DNA of 64,000 bases from Alphaproteobacteria bacterium (GCA_022763065.1 JALEGH010000032.1:1-64000), one strand, 5' to 3'. Shown: positions 1 through 9,685, counted from the stretch's first letter. Notes: a model not told the origin generated them from the letters alone. Numbers and translations: made by a program.

Positions 1-431
1 ATCTCCGCACCAGAATCTGTGACCAGCCCTGCAATTTCGCCATCTTCGAGAATGAGGTCTTCCGCACCCGCTTCAATCAAGGTGAGGTTCGGATGGTCAT
101 TTAATATGGCCTGCATGCCCTCACGATAAAGCTTACGGTCGGCCTGCGCCCTTGGCCCCCGCACCGCTGGACCTTTGGAGGCATTGAGCATCCGGAACTG
201 AATACCCGCCTGGTCAATCACACGGCCCATCAGACCATCCAGCGCGTCAATCTCGCGCACCAAATGCCCCTTGCCCAAACCGCCAATCGCCGGATTGCAA
301 GACATAACGCCAATCGTGTCCAAGCGGTGGGTCAGGAGCGCCGTTTTCGCTCCCATACGCGCGGAAGCGCTTGCCGCCTCACAGCCCGCATGCCCTCCAC
401 CAACAACAATGACATCAAAAGAATTTTCCAT
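1..431 (-). CDS. mnmG: tRNA uridine-5-carboxymethylaminomethyl modification enzyme MnmG (GidA), N-terminal part, truncated by window edge
   Basis: Reverse complement from 431 reads [20 protein letters not shown]...[22 protein letters not shown], the FAD-binding N-terminus of MnmG; lies next to mnmE. Confidence 0.93.
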   Translation of the reverse strand, partial: MENSFDVIVVGGGHAGCEAASASARMGAKTALLTHRLDTIGVMSCNPAIGGLGKGHLVREIDALDGLMGRVIDQAGIQFRMLNASKGPAVRGPRAQADRKLYREGMQAILNDHPNLTLIEAGAEDLILEDGEIAGLVTDSGAE

Positions 432-502
432 GAGGCGCTTTATACCTAATATGCATAAAAAATGCGACTCTTTTTGATACAAGGAGAGAACTTCCCATAT
501 CT

Positions 503-518
503 TGTTTCACGTGAAACA
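503..518. promoter_or_regulatory. parS-like ParB binding site, exact TGTTTCACGTGAAACA, in the mnmE-mnmG intergenic region
   Basis: Exact match to the parS consensus; centre of a 30-bp perfect palindrome CATATCTTGTTTCACGTGAAACAAGATATG (496-525). Confidence 0.88.
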
Positions 519-542
519 AGATATGCAAAAAGGCCGGAACAG

Positions 543-1925
543 CTACTTCCCGATACAAAAATCTTTGAAAATCACATCCAGAAGGTCTTCAACATCAACG
601 CGGCCTGTGATCCGACCCAAAGAATTTACCGCAAAACGAAGCTCCTGCGCCATAAATTCAGGCTGCGCCTGTTCCAAAGCGTTTTCAAGAAATTGAGCCG
701 ATTCATTCAAATTCATCCGGTGGCGCTGGCGCGTGAGAGAGGGCGTTTCACGTGAAACTTGCATCATTTTGGCAATACGGGCGCTCAAAACATCTAAAAA
801 TTCATCCAACCCTTGCCCTGTGATTGTAGAGATCGCCAGCGGAGTTTCGCCTGATATATCCCCGATATCGTCTTCAAATAAATCCTGCTTGTTCATGAGC
901 GCCAAAGAATTTTCATCGACCAAATTCAGGGTATGCTGATCTGGTTTTTCTGCCGCCCCATCAAAAACCAGCAATTTGAGGTCCGCTTGCTGCGCATATT
1001 CAAGGGCGCGCTTGATCCCTTCCGATTCGATGGCCTCCTGCCCCGTGTCACCAGTGATTTGATCAGGCCGCAAACCCGCCGTATCGGCGATAATCACCGG
1101 ATAACCACCCAGATTTAAGTGAACTTCGATCACGTCACGGGTCGTGCCGGCCATATCGGAAACAATCGCGACATCACGCTGCGCCAGCGCATTGACAAGC
1201 GAAGACTTTCCCGCATTCGGCACACCAATCACCGCAATTTGAAGCCCGTTGCGCAAGCGCTCCCCGCGCCGGTTATCATCCAAATGATCCCTTATTTCAC
1301 GTGAAACAGCCTCAATCTCAGGCAAGGCTTTTTTGGTTTCGCTGTCAGGTACATCCTCATCAGGAAAATCAATAATCGCCTCAATATAGGCCAGCGATCT
1401 GGTCAGACGTTCCGCCCAGCCGTGATAAAGAGCGGACAAAACCCCACCCATTTGCGCCAAAGCTTGATCCTTTTGCGCACGGGTTTCGGCATCAATGAGA
1501 TCAGCAATTGCTTCAGCTTCGGTCAAATCGAGCTTGCCATTTTCGAAAGCTCGGCGGGTGAACTCCCCATGTTCCGCCATTCTACAGCCTTCAATAGATC
1601 CCAGCGCCTCAAACATTTCTTCGATAATAGCTGGCGAGCCATGACAGTGATATTCGACCACATCCTCGCCCGTAAAGCTTTTGGGAGCCCGAAACCCGAC
1701 CACAAACGCCTTATCGATATGCTTTACATATCTTGTTTCACGTGAAACAAGATATGACAAATTGAGTAATTTCGCCTCATTTGGCACCAGTTTATTTGCC
1801 GTAGTATCTGAATTGGTTAAAATATTAACACTTTTCCAGCCCAAAGGACCAGATACACGAATCACGGCCACACCGGCCTTACCCGGCGCACTGGAAAGCG
1901 CAAAAATCGTGTCCTGTGTACTCAT
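543..1925 (-). CDS. mnmE: tRNA modification GTPase MnmE (TrmE)
   Basis: MSTQDTIFALSSAPGKAGVAVIRVSG start, SFTGEDVVEYHCHG, G1 motif GVPNAGKSSLVNAL, DMAGTTRD, C-terminal CIGK. Confidence 0.97.
   Translation of the reverse strand: MSTQDTIFALSSAPGKAGVAVIRVSGPLGWKSVNILTNSDTTANKLVPNEAKLLNLSYLVSRETRYVKHIDKAFVVGFRAPKSFTGEDVVEYHCHGSPAIIEEMFEALGSIEGCRMAEHGEFTRRAFENGKLDLTEAEAIADLIDAETRAQKDQALAQMGGVLSALYHGWAERLTRSLAYIEAIIDFPDEDVPDSETKKALPEIEAVSREIRDHLDDNRRGERLRNGLQIAVIGVPNAGKSSLVNALAQRDVAIVSDMAGTTRDVIEVHLNLGGYPVIIADTAGLRPDQITGDTGQEAIESEGIKRALEYAQQADLKLLVFDGAAEKPDQHTLNLVDENSLALMNKQDLFEDDIGDISGETPLAISTITGQGLDEFLDVLSARIAKMMQVSRETPSLTRQRHRMNLNESAQFLENALEQAQPEFMAQELRFAVNSLGRITGRVDVEDLLDVIFKDFCIGK
744..759. 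promoter_or_regulatory. parS-like site within mnmE (CGTTTCACGTGAAACT, 14/16)
   Basis: Contains the TTTCACGTGAAA palindrome; encodes VSRET in MnmE. Confidence 0.7.
1293..1308. promoter_or_regulatory. parS-like site within mnmE (TATTTCACGTGAAACA, 15/16)
   Basis: One mismatch to TGTTTCACGTGAAACA; encodes VSREI in MnmE. Confidence 0.75.
1734..1749. promoter_or_regulatory. parS-like site within mnmE, exact TGTTTCACGTGAAACA
   Basis: Exact consensus inside a second copy of the 30-bp palindrome (1727-1756); encodes [10 protein letters not shown] in MnmE. Confidence 0.87.
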
Positions 1926-2057
1926 ACATGCTTTTTAACGTGATACGCCCAAGAAACGAAGCAGAAAATATCGTGTTAAGCCGCGCCGCTTGGCGGGCTA
2001 GGGCAGATATGATAGCGTAGGGCCGCTATTTTCAACCTAAAAGCACAGGAGGTTTTC

Positions 2058-2771
2058 ATGTCCAACCTTACAATTGCAGCCAAAGATGGTGGCTCTTTCA
2101 GCTCTTACATCGCCCTGCCGGAAAATGTTACACAAGAAGGGAAAACGGCACCCTGCGTGATCGTTATTCAGGAAATTTTCGGCATTAATGAAGGATTACG
2201 CGCAAAATGCGACTGGCTGGCCTCCGAAGGCTTTATCGCCTGCGCACCTGATTTGTTCTGGCGTATTGAGCCAGGTATCGAACTTTCCGACCAAGTGCCC
2301 GAAGAGCTGGAACGTGCCTTCGAACTTTTTGGATTGTTTGATATTGAAAAAGGTATCGAAGACCTAAAATCCACAAAACATGCCCTGACCGGTCACGCAA
2401 ACTCTAACGGCAAAGTCGGGTGCTTAGGGTATTGCCTTGGCGGAAAGCTGGCTTACCTAATGGCATGTGAGAATGATGTCAGCGCCTCTATCGGCTATTA
2501 CGGAGTTGGCATTGAGGAACTATTGGATAGTGCCAACAATATATCAGGAAAGCTCATGCTTCACATTGCCGGAGAAGACGGCTTTGTTCCCAAAGAGGCC
2601 CAAGCAAAAATCCACGCCGCATTCGATGGGCATGCGCAGATTACCCTGCATGATTATGCCGGTATGGATCACGCCTTCACCCGCGTTGGCGGAGACAATT
2701 ATGACGAGGCACAAGCCCAAATTGCCGACGAACGCAGCATCACATTTTTACAAGAAAATCTGATGGCTTAA
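2058..2771 (+). CDS. Dienelactone hydrolase family protein
   Basis: VIVIQEIFGINEGLRAKCDWLASEGFIACAPDLFWR, GCLGYCLGGKLAY nucleophile elbow, MDHAF His motif. Confidence 0.9.
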   Translation: MSNLTIAAKDGGSFSSYIALPENVTQEGKTAPCVIVIQEIFGINEGLRAKCDWLASEGFIACAPDLFWRIEPGIELSDQVPEELERAFELFGLFDIEKGIEDLKSTKHALTGHANSNGKVGCLGYCLGGKLAYLMACENDVSASIGYYGVGIEELLDSANNISGKLMLHIAGEDGFVPKEAQAKIHAAFDGHAQITLHDYAGMDHAFTRVGGDNYDEAQAQIADERSITFLQENLMA

Positions 2772-2814
2772 ATCTCCCCCCTCGCGCCTGCCATATTGAT
2801 GAACTTATCCCCTT

Positions 2815-4398
2815 ATGCATAACAATCCTGAATATCTGAAACAGCTTCCTAAGCGGGCCTTGAAGACGATCCGGATGCTCGCCAAAGGGAACGGGGCGGA
2901 AAAGGATTCGATCCAGATCAAGCAGGCAGGCGGTGAAGTTTTAAATTGTGAAGCCATCACGCATTTGGAGCTCCATCACGAAATCCAGTCCGAAAGCAAA
3001 AAAGGCGCACATGAGATCGGCCAGCCTTTAAAATCTCCGGACGAAATCACACAAGCCATTGAAGAAGCCAGCAGCAGCGCCCTTAAAAATGACGAGGTAC
3101 GCCGCGCTATGGCCAATATTTTGTTGGAGCGCCCTGACAAAGGTTTTTCGCTCCATGCGGAGTATTTTGACATTCCCGCCTTAAACCGTGATTACAGCTA
3201 TGTTGAGCCATGCGGCACCTGTCACGGTGAAGGGCAAATGATTTGCCAGCGTTGTGGCGGAAAGCGGCGGGAGGTTTGCACCCAGTGTCATGGCCGGACT
3301 ATGGTCCCTTGCAAATTTTGCCACGGCTCAGGCATGATGCAAAGCGCAGACGGCAAACAAATACAATGTAATAGATGTCACGGGCAGCGCCAAGTCGCTT
3401 GCCCTTTGTGCCAAAAAACCGGAACAGTGCAATGCCGACAATGCAAGGGCAGCGCGAAACATGAATGCACCCAGTGCGGCGGCGCGGCCTTCACCACCCA
3501 TATCGCGCATCTGATTTTCAAGATTAAAACCCTTTTTGAATTTGACCGGACCATTTTGCCACCACCAGTTGTCAAAGTCTTTGAAGATGCCGGTCACAAA
3601 ATGGTTTCCGGCAAGCATATCAAGCTGAGCGCGGAGCAAGTCAAGCGCAATGATGGCGGACTGGCGATCCAATATAATGCGCAATTCCCCTATGGCGATA
3701 TAGAGTTTACCATCAACGGAAAGCCGCTTCGCACACATCTTTTCGGCTATCGCGGTAAAATGCTCAAACTGCCGAACTTTTTGGAAGATCTAACCCAGCG
3801 CGCCTATCAAAGGCTGGAAGAAGCAGCGCAAGGCACAGGAAATACAGCCGGCCTGATCAAAAAGGCCAGCAACAAGCGTCTAATAGCACAGGCTTTGACG
3901 CTGAGCGCAACTGCTCCCCCCAAACAGGCGGTGATTGCGCTTAAAAAACAATACCCGATGGGCATTAGCAATCAGACAATCAAGGAACTGATTAAACTAT
4001 CCCATAAGGCCATCCAAAACCTGACTCGCAAGAACCGTTGGAGCGGGCTAGCGCTTGCAGCTGGCCTTATTGGCACGGTCAATATGGTTTATTTCCTCCC
4101 TGCCGTTCGCGGTCAGTTGGCGGACCTGCTGCCACAAGAAAATATCATTCTGGTGCTTGATCTCTTGCTTATTCCCCTTGGCGCCTTTGCCGCACAATTT
4201 ATTGTCAGCAAAATTTCAACCGGTCCGGTTAAAAAAGCTTTAGGTCCGCTTTTATCCGACCAACAACGTGCAAAATTCTCGCCTAAAAACATTGCACCAT
4301 TATGGCAGAGTGCGTTATTGGGCCTGATGGTTTTTATTGCTTCTCTTGCTCTAGCGAGGTATTTAGACCTCTCCGTGCCCGCATGGCTACCTTTTTAA
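2815..4398 (+). CDS. DnaJ-type cysteine-rich zinc-finger protein lacking a J domain, with C-terminal transmembrane segments
   Basis: Eight CxxC motifs between about 3211 and 3484 (CGTCHGEG, CQRCGG, CTQCHG, CKFCHGSG, CNRCHG, CPLCQK, CRQCKG, CTQCGG); hydrophobic C-terminus. Confidence 0.75.
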   Translation: MHNNPEYLKQLPKRALKTIRMLAKGNGAEKDSIQIKQAGGEVLNCEAITHLELHHEIQSESKKGAHEIGQPLKSPDEITQAIEEASSSALKNDEVRRAMANILLERPDKGFSLHAEYFDIPALNRDYSYVEPCGTCHGEGQMICQRCGGKRREVCTQCHGRTMVPCKFCHGSGMMQSADGKQIQCNRCHGQRQVACPLCQKTGTVQCRQCKGSAKHECTQCGGAAFTTHIAHLIFKIKTLFEFDRTILPPPVVKVFEDAGHKMVSGKHIKLSAEQVKRNDGGLAIQYNAQFPYGDIEFTINGKPLRTHLFGYRGKMLKLPNFLEDLTQRAYQRLEEAAQGTGNTAGLIKKASNKRLIAQALTLSATAPPKQAVIALKKQYPMGISNQTIKELIKLSHKAIQNLTRKNRWSGLALAAGLIGTVNMVYFLPAVRGQLADLLPQENIILVLDLLLIPLGAFAAQFIVSKISTGPVKKALGPLLSDQQRAKFSPKNIAPLWQSALLGLMVFIASLALARYLDLSVPAWLPF

Positions 4399-4419
4399 AT
4401 TAAGTTTTAGAACCCGCAA

Positions 4420-5643
4420 ATGGAACCCTTTGTCCCGACATTAGAACAAGCCGAAAGAATAATAACCCAAACCGGCCAGACACCTATATATGTCACAGAC
4501 AAACAAAATCTGTCTCACAAGGCCCGGTTATTCCGTGATGCTTTTGGACCGGGGGTTAAAATATTTTACGCGCTCAAGGCCAATTATAATCCGGCCATTG
4601 TTCTGGCATTAAAAGAAGCAGGCATAGACGGGCTGGATACGGTGTCGCCTTATGAAGTGCTTTTGGGTAAGAAGCTCGGCTTTACAAGCGAAGAACTTCT
4701 TTTTACCGGCAATGGATGTTCGAATGACGAGCTTCGACAAATCCACGAACAGGGGGTTATCTCCAATCTCGGCTCCTTGTCCGAACTTAAACGATTTGGC
4801 GATATGTTTCCGGATGCGCCCTGTGCCATCCGGCTCAATGTTGATGTTGGGGACGGGGAATGCGCCTTCGTCGTAACAGGCGGGGAAGACACAAAATTCG
4901 GCATTAGTGATTGTGACATCGGCACCGCAAAAGATTTGATCGCGAAATATAACCTCACCCTTATCGGCATTCATGGACATATTGGCTCAGGCTTTTACCA
5001 AAAGGAAAGCTTTGTTGCCGGAGTGGAAGGGATTTTGGGACGTGCCAAAGGCTTTGATGCGCCGCTTAAATTCATTGATTTTGGTGGCGGCTTTGGTATC
5101 CGCTATCACTTGCAAAAAGAAGCGATTAATCTCAAAAACTGGGCCGGTGCAGTGCAACATAAGCTCGATGATTTTGCCAAAACCATGCCAGAAGACTTCC
5201 ATTACCGCCTTGAGCCCGGAAAATTTCTGGTAGGGGAAAGCACATGCTTGCTCGCCCGTGTTACAATGGTCAAGCCGGAGCGCAAAACCACCTTCGTTGG
5301 CATTGATACAGGGTTCAATCACCTGATCCGCCCCACGCTTTATGGCTCCTACCATCAAATTATAAACCTATCGGCTACGCGGGAAAAAAGAGGAGAAAAA
5401 CAAGTAACAGTTGTCGGCAATGTCTGTGAAAGTGGCGATATCTTCGGCGATAATATCATCCTGCCAAACCCTGAGGAAGGTGACATTCTGGCTATTTTAT
5501 CTGCCGGTGCCTATTGCCAGAGCATGAGCTCCCTCTATCAACTCCGCCCGCCCGCTAGCGAAGTGATGGTTGATGGAAACAATATCAACATCATCAGAGC
5601 GCCTATGTCGTTTGAGAACTTAGCCGAATTTATCGCCTCATAA
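4420..5643 (+). CDS. Diaminopimelate/ornithine decarboxylase family (PLP fold-type III)
   Basis: YALKANYNPAIV PLP lysine motif, GIHGHIGSGF, DFGGGFGI, EPGKFLVGE, CESGDIFG. Confidence 0.88.
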   Translation: MEPFVPTLEQAERIITQTGQTPIYVTDKQNLSHKARLFRDAFGPGVKIFYALKANYNPAIVLALKEAGIDGLDTVSPYEVLLGKKLGFTSEELLFTGNGCSNDELRQIHEQGVISNLGSLSELKRFGDMFPDAPCAIRLNVDVGDGECAFVVTGGEDTKFGISDCDIGTAKDLIAKYNLTLIGIHGHIGSGFYQKESFVAGVEGILGRAKGFDAPLKFIDFGGGFGIRYHLQKEAINLKNWAGAVQHKLDDFAKTMPEDFHYRLEPGKFLVGESTCLLARVTMVKPERKTTFVGIDTGFNHLIRPTLYGSYHQIINLSATREKRGEKQVTVVGNVCESGDIFGDNIILPNPEEGDILAILSAGAYCQSMSSLYQLRPPASEVMVDGNNINIIRAPMSFENLAEFIAS

Positions 5644-5651
5644 AAAAATAC

Positions 5652-5688
5652 CCCCCTGTCTTTAAAGGGGGAGAAAAAAGACAGGGGG
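5652..5688. terminator. Inverted repeat between convergent genes, possible bidirectional terminator
   Basis: CCCCCTGTCTTT (5652-5663) pairs with AAAGACAGGGGG (5677-5688). Confidence 0.55.
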
Positions 5689-5732
5689 AAAGTGGCGAGG
5701 GGAAATAAAAGGGTCTAGACCCAAATAAAAAA

Positions 5733-6380
5733 CTATTGAGCTGTTTTCAAAAATTGTTCACTTTTGCATTTGCGGTAAGCTGCAATTGCCAGAGCTTGTC
5801 TCGATGTTGGTCCACCGTTAAAGCGCAGCTCCGGTCCGACCTGAACACGCGAGCCTCGTGAGACAATCACATTTGACCCAAGCGCAATACGTACGCCGAA
5901 AACAAATCCTACACCTATAGAGTTTTTGGCGGAGCTTCCGGCAGAATTTTTAAAAGAGCCACCGGAAAGTTCAAAAGGGCGCTCCGACACAAGAAATGAG
6001 AGACAGGAATCTTGTGATTTAGCCATTTGCGATTTGTATTGGCCAGAGCGGAAAAGGGGGCGAGAAGGGGATTGTGAATAATGCGGCGCGATACTATCAA
6101 TACTTAAAGCCGATGCCTTTGTTGTTTCCAAGGCATTCGCCAAAGAAGATAAAAGAAAGACAATAAAAAACACGACAAAAAAGATGAGTGAAGCAAAAGC
6201 ATCCTCATATTGGAAACGGCACCCTAAAAACTGCCGGATTTGGTTGTAAATCCTACCCATCATACCCATTTCGTCATTGTTGTTATTTTTTCTGCTTTTA
6301 TTCGTTTTCGTTAAAAACGCTTGCAGATTTTTATATTTTAAGGCCGCACGAAGCATGTAGATACCCGCAAGGCACATCAT
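5733..6380 (-). CDS. Hypothetical protein with one hydrophobic segment; true start may be internal
   Basis: Long ORF with FFVVFFIVFLLSSLANA membrane/signal-like segment. Confidence 0.45.
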   Translation of the reverse strand: MMCLAGIYMLRAALKYKNLQAFLTKTNKSRKNNNNDEMGMMGRIYNQIRQFLGCRFQYEDAFASLIFFVVFFIVFLLSSLANALETTKASALSIDSIAPHYSQSPSRPLFRSGQYKSQMAKSQDSCLSFLVSERPFELSGGSFKNSAGSSAKNSIGVGFVFGVRIALGSNVIVSRGSRVQVGPELRFNGGPTSRQALAIAAYRKCKSEQFLKTAQ

Positions 6381-6521
6381 TCATTAAACCACGAATTTTA
6401 CATTATGGCAAATGTTATCGATTCGAATTTATTTCTGATTTATCAAGTATTTAACGGGAATTTGAGGTGAATTTTGGGTGCTTTTTTCTTAAATAAACAT
6501 CAAAACAAACCATCATTATAT

Positions 6522-6550
6522 TTGACATAATGATTAAATTGTTGTACAAG
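6522..6550 (+). promoter_or_regulatory. Possible sigma70-type promoter
   Basis: TTGACA (6522-6527), 17-bp spacer, TACAAG (6545-6550), about 100 bp upstream of the 6648 ORF. Confidence 0.35.
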
Positions 6551-6647
6551 TGTGGGCTGTTTTTAAACGGGAGTCCGGTTCAAACTCGGCAACTGAGGGG
6601 TCCAACTAAATTTTAATTGGAATAACTGTAGAGTAAACGAAAAAGAT

Positions 6648-8420
6648 ATGCGTAATCCTAAGAAAAAGCATCTCACAACCTCCAAAATGGCCATACAATT
6701 TGCCGCTGCCTGCGCTATCACGGGTGGTGTCCTCTCAACAGATATCAAAGCAGGTGAAGTGGCAAATATCGAAGCCTCTACAGATATAATCACCACGAAC
6801 GCCGAACCCGTTAAATGTGATGTTAAGGCCGCTCAAATCTTCATAGAAAGAGAGCAAGCTTCTTATGACCGGCACGGAACCGCCGCGTTGGAAATTTTAA
6901 AATCAAACTTACCGCCATGCCCCAATGTTCGTTCTATTAATTATGGTGAGCTTTCAAACCGACAAGACGTTGTTGTGGAATCTTTTATCACGACTCGTCC
7001 GGCAGGGCGTCCTGCCCAATTACTAGTGTTCGAAATGGAGAACCTAAGACAGATCCAGAACAATACCTTACTTAGAACAATTGAAAACCATAGGCATAAT
7101 ACACACGGTCTTGTCTTCCAGGGTGCAGGTAATAACGGGGGACAAGCAACCCAAGCCATCCCCTATGATATTGATGAGCATTTTCTGGACCCTTTGGCCT
7201 TTAATATTTGCTCTAACTCATATCGGCGAGGTATGAGCAAATACTGCACCCCGCGTGGTGAGTTTAGCACTATGGAAGGTATGAAAGATCTGGATATAGT
7301 GCAAACCTCCTATTACCCAAACGCGAAAGAGCTCGCACAATTCATAAGACAGGATTCTGACATCACTCCGTCTGATATATCGCTCATTAACGAGTGGATT
7401 AGAGCCTATTTGCAAAACTCCACCCTTTCTGATGCCTATGTTTCAATTCTTGATAAATTGCTCAGCAGCGATCTTAATACAAAACCTGAAGAAAAAAAGA
7501 CCATGGTCATAGCCCATATCAATGATCTGGCTGCTAAAAACGCTCGAATTAACAAACCCAACAAAGAGGTAAGCGGGACAAGTTTTGCTGCACCCGAAGC
7601 AGGCAATATCTTCATCAACGCCATGATCGCCGCACAAAATAACAGTCATAATCCTCATTGCGGCCAACAACTCACCGACCTTGATTATGTTTTTCTTGCC
7701 GCAGCAAGCACAGAACCAACAGATGACTTAAGATGGTATAGAAATCCTCTGGACCGTGCGGAAAGTGCCGGGGGTGCTTTCAGATTTAATTTGATGAGCG
7801 GCGGATATGGATGGGTACGAGCGGGTCGTTTAACGCATTTGGTGAATGCGGCCTGTAATGCTCTAAAAGACAATCCTGATCTCCAAACGCAGCAAGCACA
7901 AATTCAGCAAAGGATCATCAAACTCGGTTCCCAAAACAAAACTGTTTTTGGCATAAGGGCTTCGGAAACAGATAAAAAGCATGAAAGCCTGCTATTCCAA
8001 CGCGCCATCATGTTCAAGTTTGAGGGAGACACGCCAAAATTTGCTCATGTTAGCTTTAATGGGGCGGATTACCGCCTGCCCGTTCATGCCGCCCCGCCAC
8101 AAGACGGAAAGCCCGGTGTTGGTATCGTTGTCATGAAAGGTCTTATCGGCGCCCGCTCGAGCGGCTATATGTGGATTGGTATTCGGGACAAACACGGCAA
8201 TAAACCGAAGAACTTCACCCTAAGCGGAAAATCTGTAGAGGTTGTAGATGTTGGTGTCAAACGCGGAAAACTCTGGAGCCACATGATGGCCGGCCTCAAA
8301 GATGGAAGCATCGTACAAGCACCTAAATGTAGCACAATCAGACACGCCGCATTTGTAAAGGCGTTTAATAAACGCAGACCACGACCCGATGGTAAAAAAA
8401 TTGCCAGACTTTGTAGATAA
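6648..8420 (+). CDS. Exported subtilase (S8)-like protein, divergent
   Basis: N-terminal hydrophobic segment; DRHGTA (His-like motif), QGAGNNGG (Asn-like motif), SGTSFAAPEAG (Ser motif). Confidence 0.65.
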   Translation: MRNPKKKHLTTSKMAIQFAAACAITGGVLSTDIKAGEVANIEASTDIITTNAEPVKCDVKAAQIFIEREQASYDRHGTAALEILKSNLPPCPNVRSINYGELSNRQDVVVESFITTRPAGRPAQLLVFEMENLRQIQNNTLLRTIENHRHNTHGLVFQGAGNNGGQATQAIPYDIDEHFLDPLAFNICSNSYRRGMSKYCTPRGEFSTMEGMKDLDIVQTSYYPNAKELAQFIRQDSDITPSDISLINEWIRAYLQNSTLSDAYVSILDKLLSSDLNTKPEEKKTMVIAHINDLAAKNARINKPNKEVSGTSFAAPEAGNIFINAMIAAQNNSHNPHCGQQLTDLDYVFLAAASTEPTDDLRWYRNPLDRAESAGGAFRFNLMSGGYGWVRAGRLTHLVNAACNALKDNPDLQTQQAQIQQRIIKLGSQNKTVFGIRASETDKKHESLLFQRAIMFKFEGDTPKFAHVSFNGADYRLPVHAAPPQDGKPGVGIVVMKGLIGARSSGYMWIGIRDKHGNKPKNFTLSGKSVEVVDVGVKRGKLWSHMMAGLKDGSIVQAPKCSTIRHAAFVKAFNKRRPRPDGKKIARLCR

Positions 8421-8428
8421 AGTAGGCC

Positions 8429-9685
8429 TTATTGATTCATCCCGTTAAAGAACTCATCATTGGACTTGGTTTCTTTCATCTTGCCAAGAAGGAATTCCAC
8501 CGCATCGACGGTACCCATTGGATTAAGAATACGACGAAGCACCCACATCTTTTGCAGCGTATCTTTATCAACCAAGAGCTCTTCTTTCCTTGTACCGGAT
8601 TTTTGAATATCAATCGCCGGGAAGACGCGCTTATCCGCAATTTTTCGGTCCATGACAATTTCGGCGTTACCGGTTCCTTTAAATTCTTCAAAGATCACCT
8701 CATCCATACGCGAGCCCGTATCAATCAAGGCTGTAGCAATAATAGTCAGTGAGCCGCCTTGTTCAATATTACGCGCCGCACCAAAGAAACGCTTGGGGCG
8801 TTGCAGCGCATTGGCATCCACACCCCCGGTCAAAACCTTACCGGATGAGGGCACCACCGTGTTATAAGCCCGCGCCAAACGGGTAATGGAATCGAGCAGA
8901 ATTACCACATCGCGTTTATGCTCAACCAACCTTTTGGCCTTTTCCAAAACCATTTCGGCCACCTGTACGTGCCGGGAAGCAGGCTCATCAAATGTCGAGG
9001 AGATGACTTCCCCGCGTACGGAGCGCGCCATATCTGTCACTTCTTCCGGACGTTCATCAATCAAAAGCACCAGCAAATAGGCATCCGGATGGTTCGCCGC
9101 AATGGAGGTGGCAATATTTTGCAGCATCACCGTCTTACCGGTACGCGGCGGCGCGACCAGCAAGGCACGCTGCCCGAAGCCAAGCGGGGAGGTGAGCTCG
9201 ATCACACGCTGGGTATTATCATTTTTGGTTTTATCCTCCAGCTCAAGCGTAATTTTGCGGTCCGGATAAAGCGGTGTTAAATTATCAAAGTTAATACGGT
9301 GGCGAATTTTTTCCGGCGCTTCGCCATTGATGGAACTCACCTTGACCAGCGCAAAATAGCGCTCCGATTCCTTGGGCGCACGGATTTCGCCATCAACAAT
9401 ATCTCCGGTACGCAAACCAAAACGACGCACCTGTGACGGCGACACATAAATATCATCAGGACCCGGCAGGTAATTTTCCTCAGGCGATCTTAAAAATCCA
9501 AACCCGTCTTGAAGAACCTCCAAAACACCGCCACCGGCAATCGGCGCACCTTGTTCGGCCAGCACCTTCAAAATCGCAAACATCATATCCTGCTTACGCA
9601 TGGTCGAGCAATTTTCGATCTCTAATTCTTCGGCCAGCGCCAAAAGCTCTGCGGGTGATCTGGTTTTCAGTTCTTTTAAATCCAT
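8429..9685 (-). CDS. rho: Transcription termination factor Rho
   Basis: [85 protein letters not shown]. Confidence 0.98.
   Translation of the reverse strand: MDLKELKTRSPAELLALAEELEIENCSTMRKQDMMFAILKVLAEQGAPIAGGGVLEVLQDGFGFLRSPEENYLPGPDDIYVSPSQVRRFGLRTGDIVDGEIRAPKESERYFALVKVSSINGEAPEKIRHRINFDNLTPLYPDRKITLELEDKTKNDNTQRVIELTSPLGFGQRALLVAPPRTGKTVMLQNIATSIAANHPDAYLLVLLIDERPEEVTDMARSVRGEVISSTFDEPASRHVQVAEMVLEKAKRLVEHKRDVVILLDSITRLARAYNTVVPSSGKVLTGGVDANALQRPKRFFGAARNIEQGGSLTIIATALIDTGSRMDEVIFEEFKGTGNAEIVMDRKIADKRVFPAIDIQKSGTRKEELLVDKDTLQKMWVLRRILNPMGTVDAVEFLLGKMKETKSNDEFFNGMNQ

Noticed and set aside
503-518. Alternative reading of TTTCACGTGAAA as an ordinary CACGTG-type regulator operator
   Set aside because: Full 16-bp match to parS, clustering of four sites including inside a coding gene, and the mnmE-mnmG origin context favour ParB binding.
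462-755. Plus-strand ORFs across the parS site and mnmE 3' end (462-755, 502-696)
   Set aside because: They run antisense to mnmE and partly encode the parS palindrome; no family signature.
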